Part shown: in pieces, positions 15,509-45,263 of the stretch
How positions within the stretch are numbered: position 1 is the stretch's first letter
Layout of the letters: each line of letters begins with the position of its first letter
Source: Sphaerolaimus hirsutus
Lineage: Eukaryota; Nematoda; Chromadorea; Monhysterida; Sphaerolaimidae
Length of the DNA: 64,000 bases
Direction: 5' to 3'
NCBI GenBank assembly: GCA_964036195.1
Contig: OZ038455.1
Location: forward strand, 14,153,855-14,217,854
The notes under the pieces: model-generated
Database searches by the model: none
Told to the model about the DNA's origin: nothing
What the model saw: only the letters and a program-made list of their open reading frames with translations
Made by a program: the position numbers and the translations under genes

Positions 15509-18500
15509 ATGAGTGAGACGGATGAACAACGCGCAGCAAAGTTGTTTGCCGAGGCAGAAAAAAAGGCCAAAGGTCAAGGTTCAGGCTTCTTCTCCTCGAT
15601 ATTCGGGTTCGTCAGCTTATTTTGTGTATTTGGACAAGTGCCAAAAGTTGAAATTCTCGCGCAGCGGTCGATCCGAAGATGCAAACGAAATTTATGTCAA
15701 GGCTGCGAACGTGTACAAAATAGCGAAAAAGTGGAACGGTTGGTTTTTCCTATCTTATTTTCCTATCTCGTGTCCTGACTAAAATGATTAATGACAGCTA
15801 CAAGATGCACATGCAATATATTTCTTTTTGTATTCTATGTAAATATTAGCATGTCATTGCTGTTGATGTGGGTTGCTTTGAAGAAACGACAGTAAGAAGG
15901 GCAATAAAAACGTTTTATTCCAAAAGTGCACAAGTCCACAAATTTATAATTTTTATAATCACACTTTAGGAAGTTTGACGCTGGCGAGGGATAGGGTTCG
16001 CACGATATGACTTTTCGATATCGATATTCAATATTCGATATATTTTTCCAAAACTCGATATTCGATATCAATACAATATGGAACCTAGATATTAGGGTTC
16101 GGACGATATGACTTTTCGATATCGATATTCGATATTTTTTTCTGAAACTCGATATCGATATTCGATATTAAAAAATGTTCAATAATCGATATTTCGATGT
16201 TTTCGATATTCGATATTGCAATTTGCTTTTGGTATAGCAGGGAAAATTTAAAGCAGGATCTTGTATTATCATGTGGTTGCACACATGGTTAAGAATCTCT
16301 TTACTGAAATGTGAATCGTACAAGTTTTCTAAAAAGGTTTACATCAGTCAAACGTAGAAAATGGCAGAACAACATGATGATACAAAGTGTATCAGGTAAA
16401 CAATTGGTAGATATTACAGTTCATACTTACAACCGAATTGCTTAATTCATGATGCAAAAAAATAACATATCTGCATTTTCAGGCTTCAAAGTTAGCTCTC
16501 CAACAAAAATGACAGTATAAATATTGTACTTTTACTCATCAAATAAAATACTTTAAGTAAATCAGATCAATCACAAATATCTCAAAATGAAAATAATAAC
16601 TTATAGTAGGGACAACACACAGGTTCGATATATCGAAAAATGGTCGATATTCGATATTAAAAAATGGTCGATATCCGATAAATGCATGATGCAACCGCCC
16701 CCATTTTCCACTTTTTATCACATTTCCCCTCGTTCGCCCTCTACACATAGAAACTCAGTGGCAACATTTCAGAGGCGGGCAACAGTTTCGTGCGCGCGGC
16801 CGAATTCGTCCTGCAGCGGGGCGAGGCGCGTCACGAGGCCGCCAGCAATTACTGCGACGCGGCCAACTGCTACAGGAAGACCGAGGCCCGCCGCGCCGTG
16901 GATTGTTTGGCCAAGGCCGCCGAGATATATACTGACATGGTTGGTTGTCGGGTTGGGAATTGGGAACCCGATCAGACCGGAACCGGATACCCGCAGTTTT
17001 TAGAATCGAAAACCAATACCCGAATCCGGAAATATTGAAATTTCCAACCCTAGGTCGACGCGGCAATTTTTGGTTACTTTATTTGGGCCAATTCCGCAAG
17101 TTGTCAAGTTGTTTCTTGTAAGTGTGTATAATGTTTACTGAAATTTCAAGATGAAAATGCTTTTTATTTATTTGACTGACCATTTTTTTTTCGCTCTCTG
17201 GTCGCATGGCAACTTCCGAAATTGTCACCAACGAACCTTAACGGTCATGTGTTCAAGAACATGACTGCGAAAAAATTTGATTGGAAAAACTGCTTAATAC
17301 CAGAGCCCGGGTGTCATCAATGGGGAAGGGGGGCCTCTCCTAATTAAATGGATGATTCATAAAATGTTCTCATTATAAATGTTTATGAAACTCACAATCT
17401 ACATTGGCTGTTTTCGTCCTTATTTACCTAAACTGCGATTTAGTCTGATTTTGCCGCCATTCACATTCACAATGAACCCTGCTGACTTACAGGGTCGTTT
17501 CACAATGGCAGCGAAACATCACACTACGATCGCTGAAATCTACGAATCTGAACTTCCAGACGTGGAACAAGCAATGATGAATTACGAAAAAGCTGGCGAT
17601 TATTATAAAGGGGAGGAGAGCAAAAGGTGGGCTCTCTAAATGTGTTCCATTTGTAAATTATTTCACTCTGGATTTTATTTCGTTTGGTTACAAGAATTTG
17701 GTAATTGACCAGGTGCCACTTTGAGATCCTGTAAAAGCCCTGTAAAATGTCAATGTCATACAAAGTGTCAAAAGTCCTGTAAAGTACCCTGTAAAAGGGC
17801 AAACACATGCGTCTGCGGGGGTTATAGATGAGTAGGTGGTAGCACTAGATGAGTGGCGGGTGTAGATGAGTAGCGAGCCATACCCCTTCGCGTGGCATTT
17901 GGCATTTACTACAGGGCATTTTACAGGGTCTGAGGGTACCCCCAGATCACAAACTTTTCTCGTCTATCTGTCTGAATCGAGTAAATACCGCTTTCAGTTC
18001 CGCCAACAAGTGCCTCCTTCAAGTGGCGAAGTACGCGGCTCAATTGGAACAGTACCAAAAAGCGATTCAAATCTACGAGGACGTGGGCACCACCAATGCG
18101 GATAACAATTTGCTCAAGTACTCAGCCAAGGAGTATTTCTTCCGGGCGGCGCTGTGTCATCTCTGCGTGGATGTCATAAATGCACAGGTGGCAGTTTTAG
18201 CTCTTTACGCGGTGTAGGCATAGCATAAATGGGGGGGGGGGGGTGGACGGGTGGTATTATAGAGTGGGGGTCCATCAGATTTTCGTACCCTCCCTGTTGT
18301 TGTTGTTACGTTGGCCGATTCTGATGTCGTAACTCGATGAATAAGCTTGATGATTGAGCTGAATAACTCGGCCATTTCTGAACCGATTTGGATCGTTCAG
18401 CATTTAAAATAATCTAGGCAACCTGCAGATTACATTTTTGTATTTTTTGTGATGTGTAAATACCGTACGCCTCTTTTATCCGGTTTTCCAACACAAAATT

Positions 18501-19317
18501 AGTTCTGAACCTCATTATCCTGAAGACCCACGTTTTAACCAGTTTTGCTTAAAAGCAGCTTAAAAATTGATATTTAACAAACCTCGCAGCAATTTTTGGG
18601 TATTTGGAAAACAACTTTTTTATTACTTAAAACGGATTGTGTAAAAGCTTTTCACATCATTCGTCATCGCCTATGTAATGTTATGAGATTTCCGCTATTG
18701 CTTTTTCCTAATATTTTTCTGAAGTCATAGTTATTCACTACTTTTATCAGAAACATTTGCAAATCGCAGTCAATGCTTTCATTGCAGCACGCTCTGAAAC
18801 GATACGAAGATCTGCACCCGGCGTTCAGTGATTCGCGCGAGTGCAAATTCGTCAAGGTCTGTTCAAAGTGTTCAAACTTTAGATTTTTTCCCGACTGAGT
18901 ACATAATGGATTGGGTGGGCGTTACGCGCAGGATTTACTCATTGCTGTGGAGGAACAAAACCCCGACTTGTTCACTGAGACCGTGCAAAGCTACGACAAA
19001 ATATCCCGGCTGGACGATTGGTTTGTTTCGTGTACCGTGCCGACGAAAGGCAAATGTTTTTAATATCGCAAAGCACGATTTTCGAATAGAAAGGCCCTCA
19101 ATGTTAGGGATGGAAAAACCTTTTTTCAACGTCCCCGTTTTAAAAAAAGCAACGTTAAAAAATATACCTTTGAAAAAAAACCTCGGCCATCCCTACTCAA
19201 TGTCAAATTATTTTGTATGGACCATCTTGTTTAAAACGTGGACCCTTAAACAGGTACACAACGTTGCTGGTTCGCATCAAGCGGCAGTGCGGCGAGGGGG
19301 AGGACGACCTGAAGTGA
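15509..19317 (+). CDS. NAPA: Alpha-soluble NSF attachment protein (alpha-SNAP), complete
   Basis: Eight exons keep phase throughout: 15509-15606, 15665-15738, 16773-16939, 17493-17626, 17998-18187, 18788-18856, 18932-19020 and 19254-19317. They give 294 residues, the usual length for alpha/beta-SNAP. Diagnostic stretches are FFSSIFGG at the N-terminus (membrane-attachment loop), [36 protein letters not shown] [29 protein letters not shown] and the acidic C-terminus EDDLK. The family is a curved TPR-like helical array that binds the SNARE bundle and recruits NSF. The penultimate leucine, known to stimulate NSF ATPase activity, is present. Intron 1 is only 58 bp; others carry MITEs. The start matches the family N-terminus exactly. 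Confidence 0.96.
15996..16690. repeat. TCGATATTCGATAT-array elements in alpha-SNAP intron 2
   Basis: Two adjacent left ends read TAGGGTTCG(C/G)ACGATATGAC, followed by TTTTCGATATCGATATTCG arrays (15999-16080, 16092-16222). A matching array lies at 16620-16680. Another fragment with GGGTTGGGAA and TTTCCAACCCTA ends (about 16949-17052), related to the element at 33850, follows in intron 3. No target duplication could be fixed. Confidence 0.6.
17713..17942. mobile_element. Introner-family MITE inside an alpha-SNAP intron
   Basis: GTGCCACTTTGAGATCCTG at the left and GGTCTGAGGGTACCCC at the right, with CAG on both sides (17710-17712, 17943-17945). It lies wholly inside intron 4 (17627-17997), so here it enlarged an existing intron. 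Confidence 0.8.
18265..18495. repeat. Half-element of the CTCGGCCATTTCTG foldback family
   Basis: Contains GGCCGATTCTGATGTCGTAA and AATAACTCGGCCATTTCTGA, matching one arm of the inverted-repeat element at 25345-26398 but without its partner arm. It lies in alpha-SNAP intron 5. Confidence 0.6.
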
Positions 19318-20440
19318 AACAATGCAACCCCCCCCCCGAATGCCACGTTGAGCCATGTTCATGGACACGCCAATACCCACCCTTCCGTGCGATTTTTGGA
19401 CAGCTGTTTGAGCTACAGTGGTCTGGTTTTTTTCTTCTTTTTATTTGTCTTTCGTCGTAATCTCGTCTGGTGTAATTGATATAATGCAGTTGTCATGGAA
19501 ATGCGATAATTTAGTCACTAGCCCTGTGATCGCTGTTTTCAGTCTAGTTTCAATTAGCGCACTTTATTATATCTCGTAAATCAGCGCACTTTAACTCGTA
19601 ACGGACAACGTACATTTGTGATATGATCAATAACAATATTCCACAACCGTTTACCGTTTACAACGGCTGGCGCCGTTCATCTCTTATTGATTGGTCGGTG
19701 ATGGAAAAGGGCACATTTTCAAGCATTTTGTAAGGTGCGTGATTTGGACTATTTGCGAAACATTGCCTAAAATACTTCCGGCGGTAACAAACCTAACCAA
19801 AAGGCGGTCCGATGATTCAAGGGCCGCCACGATTTTGACCCTGGCGGGTGCTCATTCGGGGGGGGGGGGTAACCATGTGGTACCATCCCACTGCCCAGGG
19901 GTCTTCTAGATTTTGACCCTCCGGGGGGTTGGATAGATAGCTGAAAATGGGGGGGGGGTTCGCGGGGGTTCAATATATAAATGTATAGGAGGAAGAAAAA
20001 AGAGAAAAATCGCTAAAAGTAGGTGAAAAATGGGTATAAGCACATATAGTACTAAAATAGCTGAAAATAGGCAGCTAGACATATGAACTAGTTATTTTGG
20101 AGGTGAAAATCCATAAAAAGTTATGAGAAATAGCGGTTTTGAGCAAAAATTGGGGTATAGTTTCTTAAAAATTGCTCTAGGTAGGTAGATAGCTGGCCGA
20201 TTTGGGGGGGGCGGTTTAGGGGATAGTTGCCCAAAATTTTGCCTCTGGGATAGATAGAAAGCTGAGCGGCCTCCGGGATAGATAGATGGGCTGGGCGGGC
20301 GGTTTGGGGGGGGGGGGTAACCCCCCCCCCCACCCCCTCCTTTCCTACCCCCCCTGCGCACTGCCCCAGCAGATCCATATTGTTATTACCCCAACCCCAT
20401 CGATTGAATTCTCCCCGAATGATTGCCGCCCCATTCCATC
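19318..20440. other. Intergenic, low-complexity, no gene
   Basis: After the alpha-SNAP stop there is no clear polyadenylation signal within 300 bp. 19690-20350 contains poly-G runs and repeated GATAGATAG(A/C)TG units on both strands, reading like a degraded palindromic repeat. No exon-like segment was found. Confidence 0.5.
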
Positions 20441-20444
20441 ACTT

Positions 20445-20670
20445 ATTGGCGGCCCACACACTAGTTGACACATGTGTCAACTGGTCTGTGTCAACTCAAA
20501 TTTCGGCTTCACGTGTCGCACAGCGATCTTCCAATGCAGTTGCCGTAATATCTATTTTTCAATGTTTCTGCAAGTGCATTTGGAAATCGCTCTGCGACAC
20601 GTGAAGGTGAAATCTGAGTTGACACAGACGAGTTGACTAACATGTGTTGACTGGTGTGCGGGCCGCCAAT
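20445..20670. repeat. Palindromic element, GGCGGCCCACACACTAG ends
   Basis: Left ATTGGCGGCCCACACACTAG, right TGGTGTGCGGGCCGCCAAT. Inverted ACACATGTGTCAACTGG/CATGTGTTGACTGG and TCACGTGTCGCA(C/G)AGCGAT blocks are seen within. A partial copy (GGCGGCCCACACACGAG) is at 51373. 20671-21030 shows no feature. Confidence 0.75.
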
Positions 20671-21032
20671 ATGGTTTCAGTGTGTTTTTGGGAAAATAGA
20701 CACATAATATGCATTGTTTGATTAATAATCTGTCTTTATGCCTATTGCGTGTGAAGGTCAATTTTTTATCATCATATTTATAACCACCTGAATACTAGAT
20801 ATTATGTTTACTCATTGCATTGTAGTGTGGTTAGTTGAACTAAAATACAACAAAAGTGCATACAAATCATGTTTCAATCAACCACTGCAATAATGAAAAA
20901 TGAAGTGTGTCCATAATTTATATTCTGTGGATATGCGTGACATTTGTTCCTTTTATTGGCCATTTTGGTGTGCTTTTCAAAGGATTCGTCCAAAATTAGT
21001 TTGTGTACAGCTATCAATCTCGCAGCTCCAAG

Positions 21033-21364
21033 TAGGGGTTCAAATGGGATTGACTTTTCGGGATTGGGATTTGTGGTCCCGATCCTGCTCCCGATTTTTT
21101 AGGTGCCAATTTTATCCAACTTGCCTAGCATCCATTGTTTTTGGTGTTTTGGGTCATTTTGTAAAAGATCAGAGAGATAAAACCCTGAGAATCAGATTTT
21201 TTAGGCCAAAATCCCGATCCCGAAATAATGCCAATCCCGATCCCGAAATCTTCAAAAGCCAATCCCGATCCCAAAAGATCAATCCCGATCTTGATCCCAA
21301 TCCCGAAATCTCAAAAAGCCAATCCCGATCCCGATCCTGGAAAGTCAATCCTGTTTGAATCCTA
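21033..21364. mobile_element. TAGGGTTCAAA-family MITE with CCCGATCCC array
   Basis: Ends TAGGGGTTCAAATGG and CTGTTTGAATCCTA with CCGATCCCGAAATCTCAAAA repeats inside. The flanks do not show a convincing duplication. Confidence 0.75.
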
Positions 21365-21441
21365 GTTTAGACACAGCTGTTAACAGCCGTACTGATCAGG
21401 GAATGGTATGAGTCCCGAAAAATCCAAATATTGCTATGCTA

Positions 21442-21615
21442 CCATATTTCTTCTGATAGAAGAGCGGTTCTCCAATAGAAGGGCGTCCCATCCAATAGAT
21501 GGTACATTCTTTTTGACTTTTTGGGCCGTGAAATAAAAAGAAAGCGGGTGAAAGAATAGTAAATAAATAAAAGGGTAATAAATATAAGGGCGCCCTTCTG
21601 TTAGAATAAATACGG
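21442..21615. mobile_element. TA-flanked MITE (AATAGAA family)
   Basis: Ends CCATATTTCTTCTGATAG and GTTAGAATAAATACGG with flanking TA. It is a short relative of the element at 4239. Confidence 0.7.
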
Positions 21616-21828
21616 TATATAAATAATTGTGTGAGGAAAAGGTGGCTACAGTATTTCTTTGAATAACACTAATCTGACGAATAATGTATAGAATCAAGAT
21701 CGAGTTCGAAGATATTCGAGGGCGAGTTATTTAAGGAAATAGTTGAAAATGTCTTAATACAACTTTCTAATTTGCCTCTACTTGTGATGATTTCAATTCT
21801 TGCTGTGAAATATTCCCGCTGTTGTGTG

Positions 21829-22239
21829 CAGTGGCGTAGCCAGGACTTTTGAGTGGGGGGGGGGGGGGTCGTTGTACACGGTGCCCGGCGAACGGGGGTC
21901 CCTAAAATTTGACTCCTGTAGTTGAGGAATGGCGCTATGGCGCCGGCTCCACGCTATAACGTCATTGGCGTTGTTGGCGCCAAAAACCGCCGTACATCCT
22001 ATGTGTATTTTACATATTTACATATGCGGCGTGGCGACATATTTGAGTACACTTGCACCAGATTTTTAGTTGTCACGACCTGTGCACGTAAAATACCTGT
22101 TATATGATGCTAATGAGCGCTTGCGCGCGAAATTTTTGAAATCTGCCGAAAAAATCGTATAAAAGTGCCATTTCCTAGCATATTTTTGTCTGGCCCGGGA
22201 AGGGGGGTGACGGCCTCCCGCCCCCTCGCTACGCCACTG
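21829..22239. mobile_element. hAT-like MITE, CAGTGGCGTAGC ends
   Basis: Ends CAGTGGCGTAGCCAGGA and CTCGCTACGCCACTG, flanked by GTTGTGTG (21821-21828) and GTTATGTG (22240-22247), 7 of 8 matching. CAGTGGCGTAGC is a terminal repeat common in animal hAT elements. 22248-22515 is left over: it contains a 60-codon open minus-strand stretch with no recognisable identity. Confidence 0.85.
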
Positions 22240-22517
22240 GTTATGTGTATCTTTCAAAATGTTCTTGGGGTAATGATGAATAATTTTTAAATTTTCTGAT
22301 CAAAGCACACATCGACAACCAATGTAACCTCTTCCCCGATCGACTGCACCAAATGCGAGCTGCGGTCGAAAACGGACGCATCAAACCAAAACATTTTAAA
22401 TACTAGATCTAAAGGCCCCATTCCAATCGTGGTGCCGGGGCAATATTTAAATAGCCCCACATTTGGCACTTTTTTGCTCCACGCGCACTAATCTAGTGTC
22501 GAAATTTCTCGAAGTTA

Positions 22518-24006
22518 CATGGTCGGGCTGAAAAGTCCCCGGGCAGTGCTCGCCATTCGCGCTAGGGGTGAGCTTCGGTCATAAAATTTTGACAGGTTAA
22601 GATATGAGGTGTTTTTAGTTTTCACCCAAAATTTCACCCCTCTAGCTCCACCCACTGTGGAACTGTGGGGGTTACAATTTCGGTCATTTTGTACTGATGT
22701 ACAAATGGTGCTCTAGCTCAACGTTGCTTTAAGTTGTGATCATGAAACTTTGGCTAGTGTAAGCCATCAGTGTTGGCAATGTGCTGATAGTATTCAACAC
22801 TTTCATACACATGATTGCTTCAGGTAAAATTAATATGCAGATCAGGGTGATGTGCAAGAAACGTGGGAACTGTGATGGATGTTTTTGGTGATCATCTGAG
22901 ATCATGTTGTATTGCAGTGATTTTAATGTTGTTTTGTAATGTGCAGTAAATGAATTATGCGGATAAAATTTCCCTGTGTTTAGGGTTCAAACGGGATCCC
23001 GATCCCGATCCCGGATCCCGTGAAATTCCGGGATTTACCAGTCCCGATCCCGATCCCGATCCCGAAACCCCAATCCCGATCCCGATCCCGAAATCTCAAA
23101 AATACCAATCCCGATCCCGATCCCGAAAATTTTCAAATCCCGATCCCGAGAAACTCCCAAGTCCGGGATCCCGATCCCGGAAAAATTAGTGGAAATTGTA
23201 AAAAGTGAAATAATGACGTTTTTGCATGCAAAAAAGTGGATGCAAACCCCCAGCGTCAATTTTATGCCACTTTTCTGGCATCCAACAGTGTTTTGAGACC
23301 TTTATGAACAACTGTGAATGCCAGAAAAATGGCCAAAATCTCTATCCCTAGAACCCAATCCCGATCCCGGAAAAATGCCTATCCCAATCCCGATCCCGTG
23401 ACCCCAATCCCGGCCAATCCCGATCCCGATCCTGATCCCGAAATCTCAAAAAACCAATCCCGATCCCGATCCCGAAACCCCGATCCCGATCCCGATCCCG
23501 AAATCTCAAAAAGTGAATCCCGATCCCGATCCCGAAAAGTCAATCCCGTTTGAACCCTACCTGTGTTTCATTACTAACGTGTAGTGGACACATTACCTAT
23601 GTTCAACAGCAGTGAGTAGACTCCAAGGGGGGCTATTTTGAGAAGGAGAGGCAGAATGATGAATTTGGTAGTGAGAGTAGTGACAGTAATGACAGTATGG
23701 ACTAGGCTTATGATCACATAGCTAATGTTGGTTAGTGCTGGCACATTGCCAACACAGGTGCTTACACTTGCCAAAGTTTCATGATCACAACTGACAGCAG
23801 CATTGAGCTAGAGCACCATTTGTACATCAGTACAAAATGACCGAAATTGTAACCCCCACAGTTCCGCAGTGGGTGGAGCTAGAGGGGCGAAATTTTAGGT
23901 GAGAACTCAAAACACCTGACATCTTAACCTGTCAGAATTTTATGACCGTAGCTCACCCCTAGCGCGAATGGTGAGCACTGCCCGGGGACTTTTCAGCCGG
24001 ACCATG
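22518..24006. mobile_element. Mariner-like inverted-repeat element, 1.5 kb
   Basis: TA-CATGGTCGGGCTGAAAAG at the left and CTTTTCAGCCGGACCATG-TA at the right. The inverted arms run more than 300 bp (22518-22850, 23690-24006) and include CCCCGGGCAGTGCTC. A separate element (22981-23559) sits in the middle. No transposase frame was found. It ends about 280 bp before the Rpt1 start codon. Confidence 0.8.
22981..23559. mobile_element. hAT-like MITE with CCCGATCCC arrays, nested
   Basis: Ends TAGGGTTCAAACGGGAT and ATCCCGTTTGAACCCTA, flanked by a perfect 8-bp duplication CCTGTGTT (22973-22980, 23560-23567). The interior is almost entirely (GATCCC)n arrays on both sides of a short unique core. It is inserted in the mariner-like element 22518-24006, so it is younger. 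Confidence 0.95.
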
Positions 24007-24289
24007 TACAAACCAACGTTTTGATGTACATATTTGAGTTTACTGTAGGAGGAGTCTGATCAGCTATTGATGGGTGGTCAAAATATAACATTCTGGTAAA
24101 CTCAAATGTGTTGAAACCGGTTTACCAGTTCCGGAAATTTGTTTGGTGCAAATACTATTTAAGTTGTGGAGCCACTTAAATCGCAAGTTTATACAGTGCG
24201 TGTGGGTCTAATTAAATTTATTCAGTTACTTGCTTTACGCCTCCCACTACTTATTTCAAATATTACTTACCAATTAAAAACCCGAAAAA

Positions 24290-42043
<17,754 letters not shown>

Positions 42044-42210
42044 TCATGTAACCGATTCATCACGTTCAAGGCATTATTATAAAAAACGGCGCCAATTAAA
42101 ATAGAATTGTTGAACGATCCGACCGGAGCTGATGACACGTGCTAACCAAGAGCTCCGCAGCAGGGGTCTCGTTCGGCCGCCTGACCGGCTAGTAAATATA
42201 CATTAACCAC

Positions 42211-42560
42211 CTGCCGTATTACCTCGAATTATCCCCCCTTGAATTAACCCCCTCAAAATGGGCTGGGGAAATAATAAACCCCCTCGAAATACCCCCCCCC
42301 CCCTGCGGAATGATGTACATCATGTATGCAATGTGCATAATGTATTGATTACTGCTAATTTGCATTGCAGCTACACATAGATAAGTGTAAATATGTAGCT
42401 AGGTACATATCTACGTTTTTGTGTCCAAATATATCCTGTTTGAACACATTTATTACCTGTTTTGGGTACACAAATGCCTATGATTTACTTACGATCCTTA
42501 CAAAAATTTCTGACGAACTAATAAACCCCCCACCCTCGAATTTATCCCCCCCTCCTCAAA
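42211..42560. mobile_element. CCGTATTACCTCGAATTA MITE between Rpt1 and the receptor gene
   Basis: Starts GCCGTATTACCTCGAATTAT, with CCCCCTCGAAAT repeats and ATGATGTACATCATGTATG as in the copy at 32087. The right end is blurred near 42560. It fills the 3' intergenic space of both convergent genes. Confidence 0.65.
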
Positions 42561-42663
42561 TTTTGGTGGCCGCTCCGCCCAACCGTTCAATTGGCATTCC
42601 CGGCTCGTATCGCGCAAGTGGCAAAGCCAAGTTTTTCGACTTTTGTGCAAGTAGCTCTAAAAA

Positions 42664-44022
42664 TTACGGTAACCAATTAGTCATGTTACGAAGCCCTACA
42701 GCAGGGTTGACCTGGTTCGCAGCCCACGCGCTACCGGCGCTATCACTTTTGAAGATCGAACGCGAAATCTTACCTAATTCCTCCCTCACTTTACGATTGA
42801 ATAAAATGAAGATTATCGGATTAAAAACACTATTCACCATTGTAAAGAGCGTTATAACAGCGTTCGACCATATTTCGCCTATTCCGACGAAAAAAAAGAA
42901 TGGCACCACGGACGAAAAGTGACCGCACCAAATGAGAACGCCCTGAGTAAGTAGGCGAAATTCGATTTTCACCCTCTCGGAATTTTGCGCCGACGAATTT
43001 TTCCTTTGATAGAGCAGACAAATGAATAGGAGTACGTAAAATGTGAGCGAGATAAAAGGTAAAACGTTGTGGTACCAAACATAAAACTGCCAAAGTTTGT
43101 TGCTGTAGTCGGAACAGACATACCCGAGTGTCAGTGTATTGGGAGAAAAAGTTATAAAGCACGAAGAAAAAGTCAATGCTACTACTAAACCCGGGCCTAA
43201 AACAGCCATTAGAAAGATCATAGTTTTCACATGGCCCACCTCAGTGAAAGTCTTCACAAAAAAGCCCACTGGCAGGATTCTTTGCGTACCTTCCACAAAC
43301 CTATCAACACTAATTAACGTAATCATTAGAACGATGTAATTGTAGCAATAGGCGCACAAATGTGCCGCGATCGTATGAATCCAAGTGCCATAGATGTCGC
43401 TTCCAATCCAGCTCGCTGGGCACAGTATGAATATGAACACGAATAGCAGCATCAAGTCTGCATAGCCCAGGGGGCAGTCCCAGACTCTGTAAAAGACCCT
43501 GTAAAGTGTAAAGGACCTTGTAAAATGTCATGTGTCATGTAACAGATCATGTAAAGTGTCATGAATCCAAATATCATTGTACGTATCCAAATCTTATGTT
43601 TGTGTATACAAATCTTACTTTTGGACATAAGATTTGGATACAAACACATACAATTTGAATACAAAAAACCCCACAAGATTTGGATACAATACAATAACGT
43701 TTGGATACTCATGAAACTTGGTTTTACATGACATTTTGACACTTAACATGGTCTTTTACATGACACATGGCATATTGCAGGGTCTTTTACATTTTACAGG
43801 GTATTTTACTGGATCTGGGACTGACACCAGGTAAAAAGCCATCGTGTAGAAAGAATATTTGAAGCTAGCTTTTTTGTTCTTGTTTATCACATACAGCACT
43901 GGTCCATATGGGATGAATCCAATTAGTCCAGTAACCACCCAAATGATAACCCAGAGCTTTCTCTCTGCATCGCCGCCAGATGAAATTGTTTGTATGAATG
44001 ATAAGTTTTCTTGTGATGCCAT
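42664..44022 (-). CDS. Seven-transmembrane G protein-coupled receptor (rhodopsin-like)
   Basis: Two coding blocks: 44022-43828 (M-A-S-Q-E-N start, TM1 and start of TM2, ending ...TMAFYL) and about 43470-42664 (GYADLMLLF to stop). Seven hydrophobic helices can be followed. TM2 has the conserved Asp (YADLM), TM3 ends S-V-D-R-F (the DRY position), TM6 has W-C-G in the usual place and TM7 has NPIIF. The ligand and subfamily are not recognisable. Between the blocks lies a 357-bp MITE (43471-43827). Removing element plus one 3-bp duplication restores YLGYAD exactly. However, the duplication on the coding strand is CTG, so the block does not end in AG. The gene is therefore either spliced imprecisely (donor at GTGTCAGT and acceptor TTTTACAG near 43485 keep frame) or disrupted. 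A 7-residue repeat QSENLHT is open upstream of the chosen ATG. Confidence 0.82.
43471..43827. mobile_element. Introner-family MITE interrupting the receptor gene
   Basis: Plus strand: CAG-GGGGCAGTCCCAGACTCTG ... CTGGATCTGGGACTGACAC-CAG, with CAG duplicated at 43468-43470 and 43828-43830. The interior has an inverted ATCCAAATCTTATG/CATAAGATTTGGATAC palindrome not seen in the other copies. It splits the TM2 coding sequence. Confidence 0.9.
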
Positions 44023-44037
44023 TGTTTTCTGTGTGTG

Positions 44038-44103
44038 GAGATTTTCACTTTGTGTGTGGAGATTTTCACTTTGTGTGTGGAGATTTTCACTTTGTGTGTA
44101 AAG
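44038..44103. repeat. 21-bp tandem repeat next to the receptor start
   Basis: TGTGTGGAGATTTTCACTT three times plus a diverged fourth unit. On the minus strand it is in frame with the receptor (heptapeptide QSENLHT) and lies just upstream of the likely ATG at 44022. It is 5' leader or an extended N-terminus. Confidence 0.85.
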
Positions 44104-44785
44104 ATTTTCAGCTATAAATATAATTGAAATTGACTCCTCTTTGAAATACGTACTTGGATCCGAATAAGGTGTGTGTGCACTCCAAGGGAAAAAACTAATG
44201 CAACTTTTAATGAAATTTTTATGAATATATTTATTTATATACTCGGTGGACCGCAAAATTCGTAATTAATGATTCCATTTCGTAATTAATCATTTCATAG
44301 TAAAAACGAAATAGGTATTATGATTGAAAAACTGTACTGTTTGGTTCATTATTCAGATGGGTTATGGTATGTTTCCATACTATATGTGATGTCCACCGAG
44401 TATACCCAGATATAGTATTTGGTTTTATACCATCAAAAAATGTAATATTGATCACTGCTGGTGTATAAAGGTTTCTGTATAGATAAAATTCTGAAATAGT
44501 AACATTCAATTTTGTGTATTGACTAGTGACAGAATGTTGCTGTGGTGCGTTGACGATAAAATAGCAATTTTGAATCTGCTCGAATCAGGTTAATCGAATG
44601 CGAAGGTATTTACAACGTCACCGCCCACCGGTTGAGCTTAATCACCTAGCTGCGTTGCATTCGTAGTGAATACTTAGTTTACTTACTAATAAAGTTTGGT
44701 CGACTGCACTGTTCGCATGCTTCGCACTAAAATCTACCATATACCATATGAATAAAAATGAAGCAGAAACCACCATTCAGTTGGA
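44104..44785. other. Intergenic, no gene recognised
   Basis: AT-rich sequence upstream of the receptor. TACCATATACCATATGAATAA near 44737 and CCATTTCGTAATTAATCATT near 44274 are short palindromic segments. No exon-like block was found. Confidence 0.45.
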
Positions 44786-44787
44786 CG

Positions 44788-45220
44788 GATACCGTATTTC
44801 CTCGAAATACCCCCCGGGGGGTGATTGTTTCATAGTGGTCCCGAGAGGAGGGGGGTTAAACAAGGGGGGGGGGGGGTATTTCGAGGGGGGGTTTTTATTT
44901 CGCCAAATTTTTTTTCAAATCCTAGTACAAAATCGTCGTTTGTGATGTACACTGGGGTAGAAAAATGCATCAATAACTGACATGTATAGACTCCTGTAGA
45001 CTAATAGTAGTACGTAGATGGTATAAACACTGTACTAACGTGATTACGACATTGTTTTCACGTGTGTTCTGCACTACGCAGAACACAAACTGCAGTATTT
45101 GTCATGTACGTTCTCTTTACACTCAATCTGGGGGGTATTTCGAGGGGGGGTGATTGTTTCATAGTGGTCTCGAGAGGGGGGGGGGTCAATCGAGGGGGGT
45201 ATTTCGGGGAAATACGGTAT
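44788..45220. mobile_element. TA-flanked CCGTATTTCCTCGAAATAC MITE, 0.43 kb
   Basis: Left TACCGTATTTCCTCGAAATA, right GTATTTCGGGGAAATACGGTA, so the ends are inverse and TA-flanked. It is near-identical in its interior (TGATTGTTTCATAGTGGTC, GTACGTAGATGGTATAAACA) to the copy at 48624-49038. Confidence 0.9.
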
Positions 45221-45263
45221 TTATGAATGTTGATTTTTCTAAAATTTACAGTAAGCTCCTCAC

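Noticed and set aside
22270..22460. 60-codon minus-strand open stretch with protein-like composition
   Set aside because: No start, no clear splice sites, no recognised family; lies between two transposons. Possibly an old gene fragment but unsupported.
22981..23559. Pro-Asp-rich frames such as repeated DPDPD
   Set aside because: They translate GATCCC arrays of a MITE.
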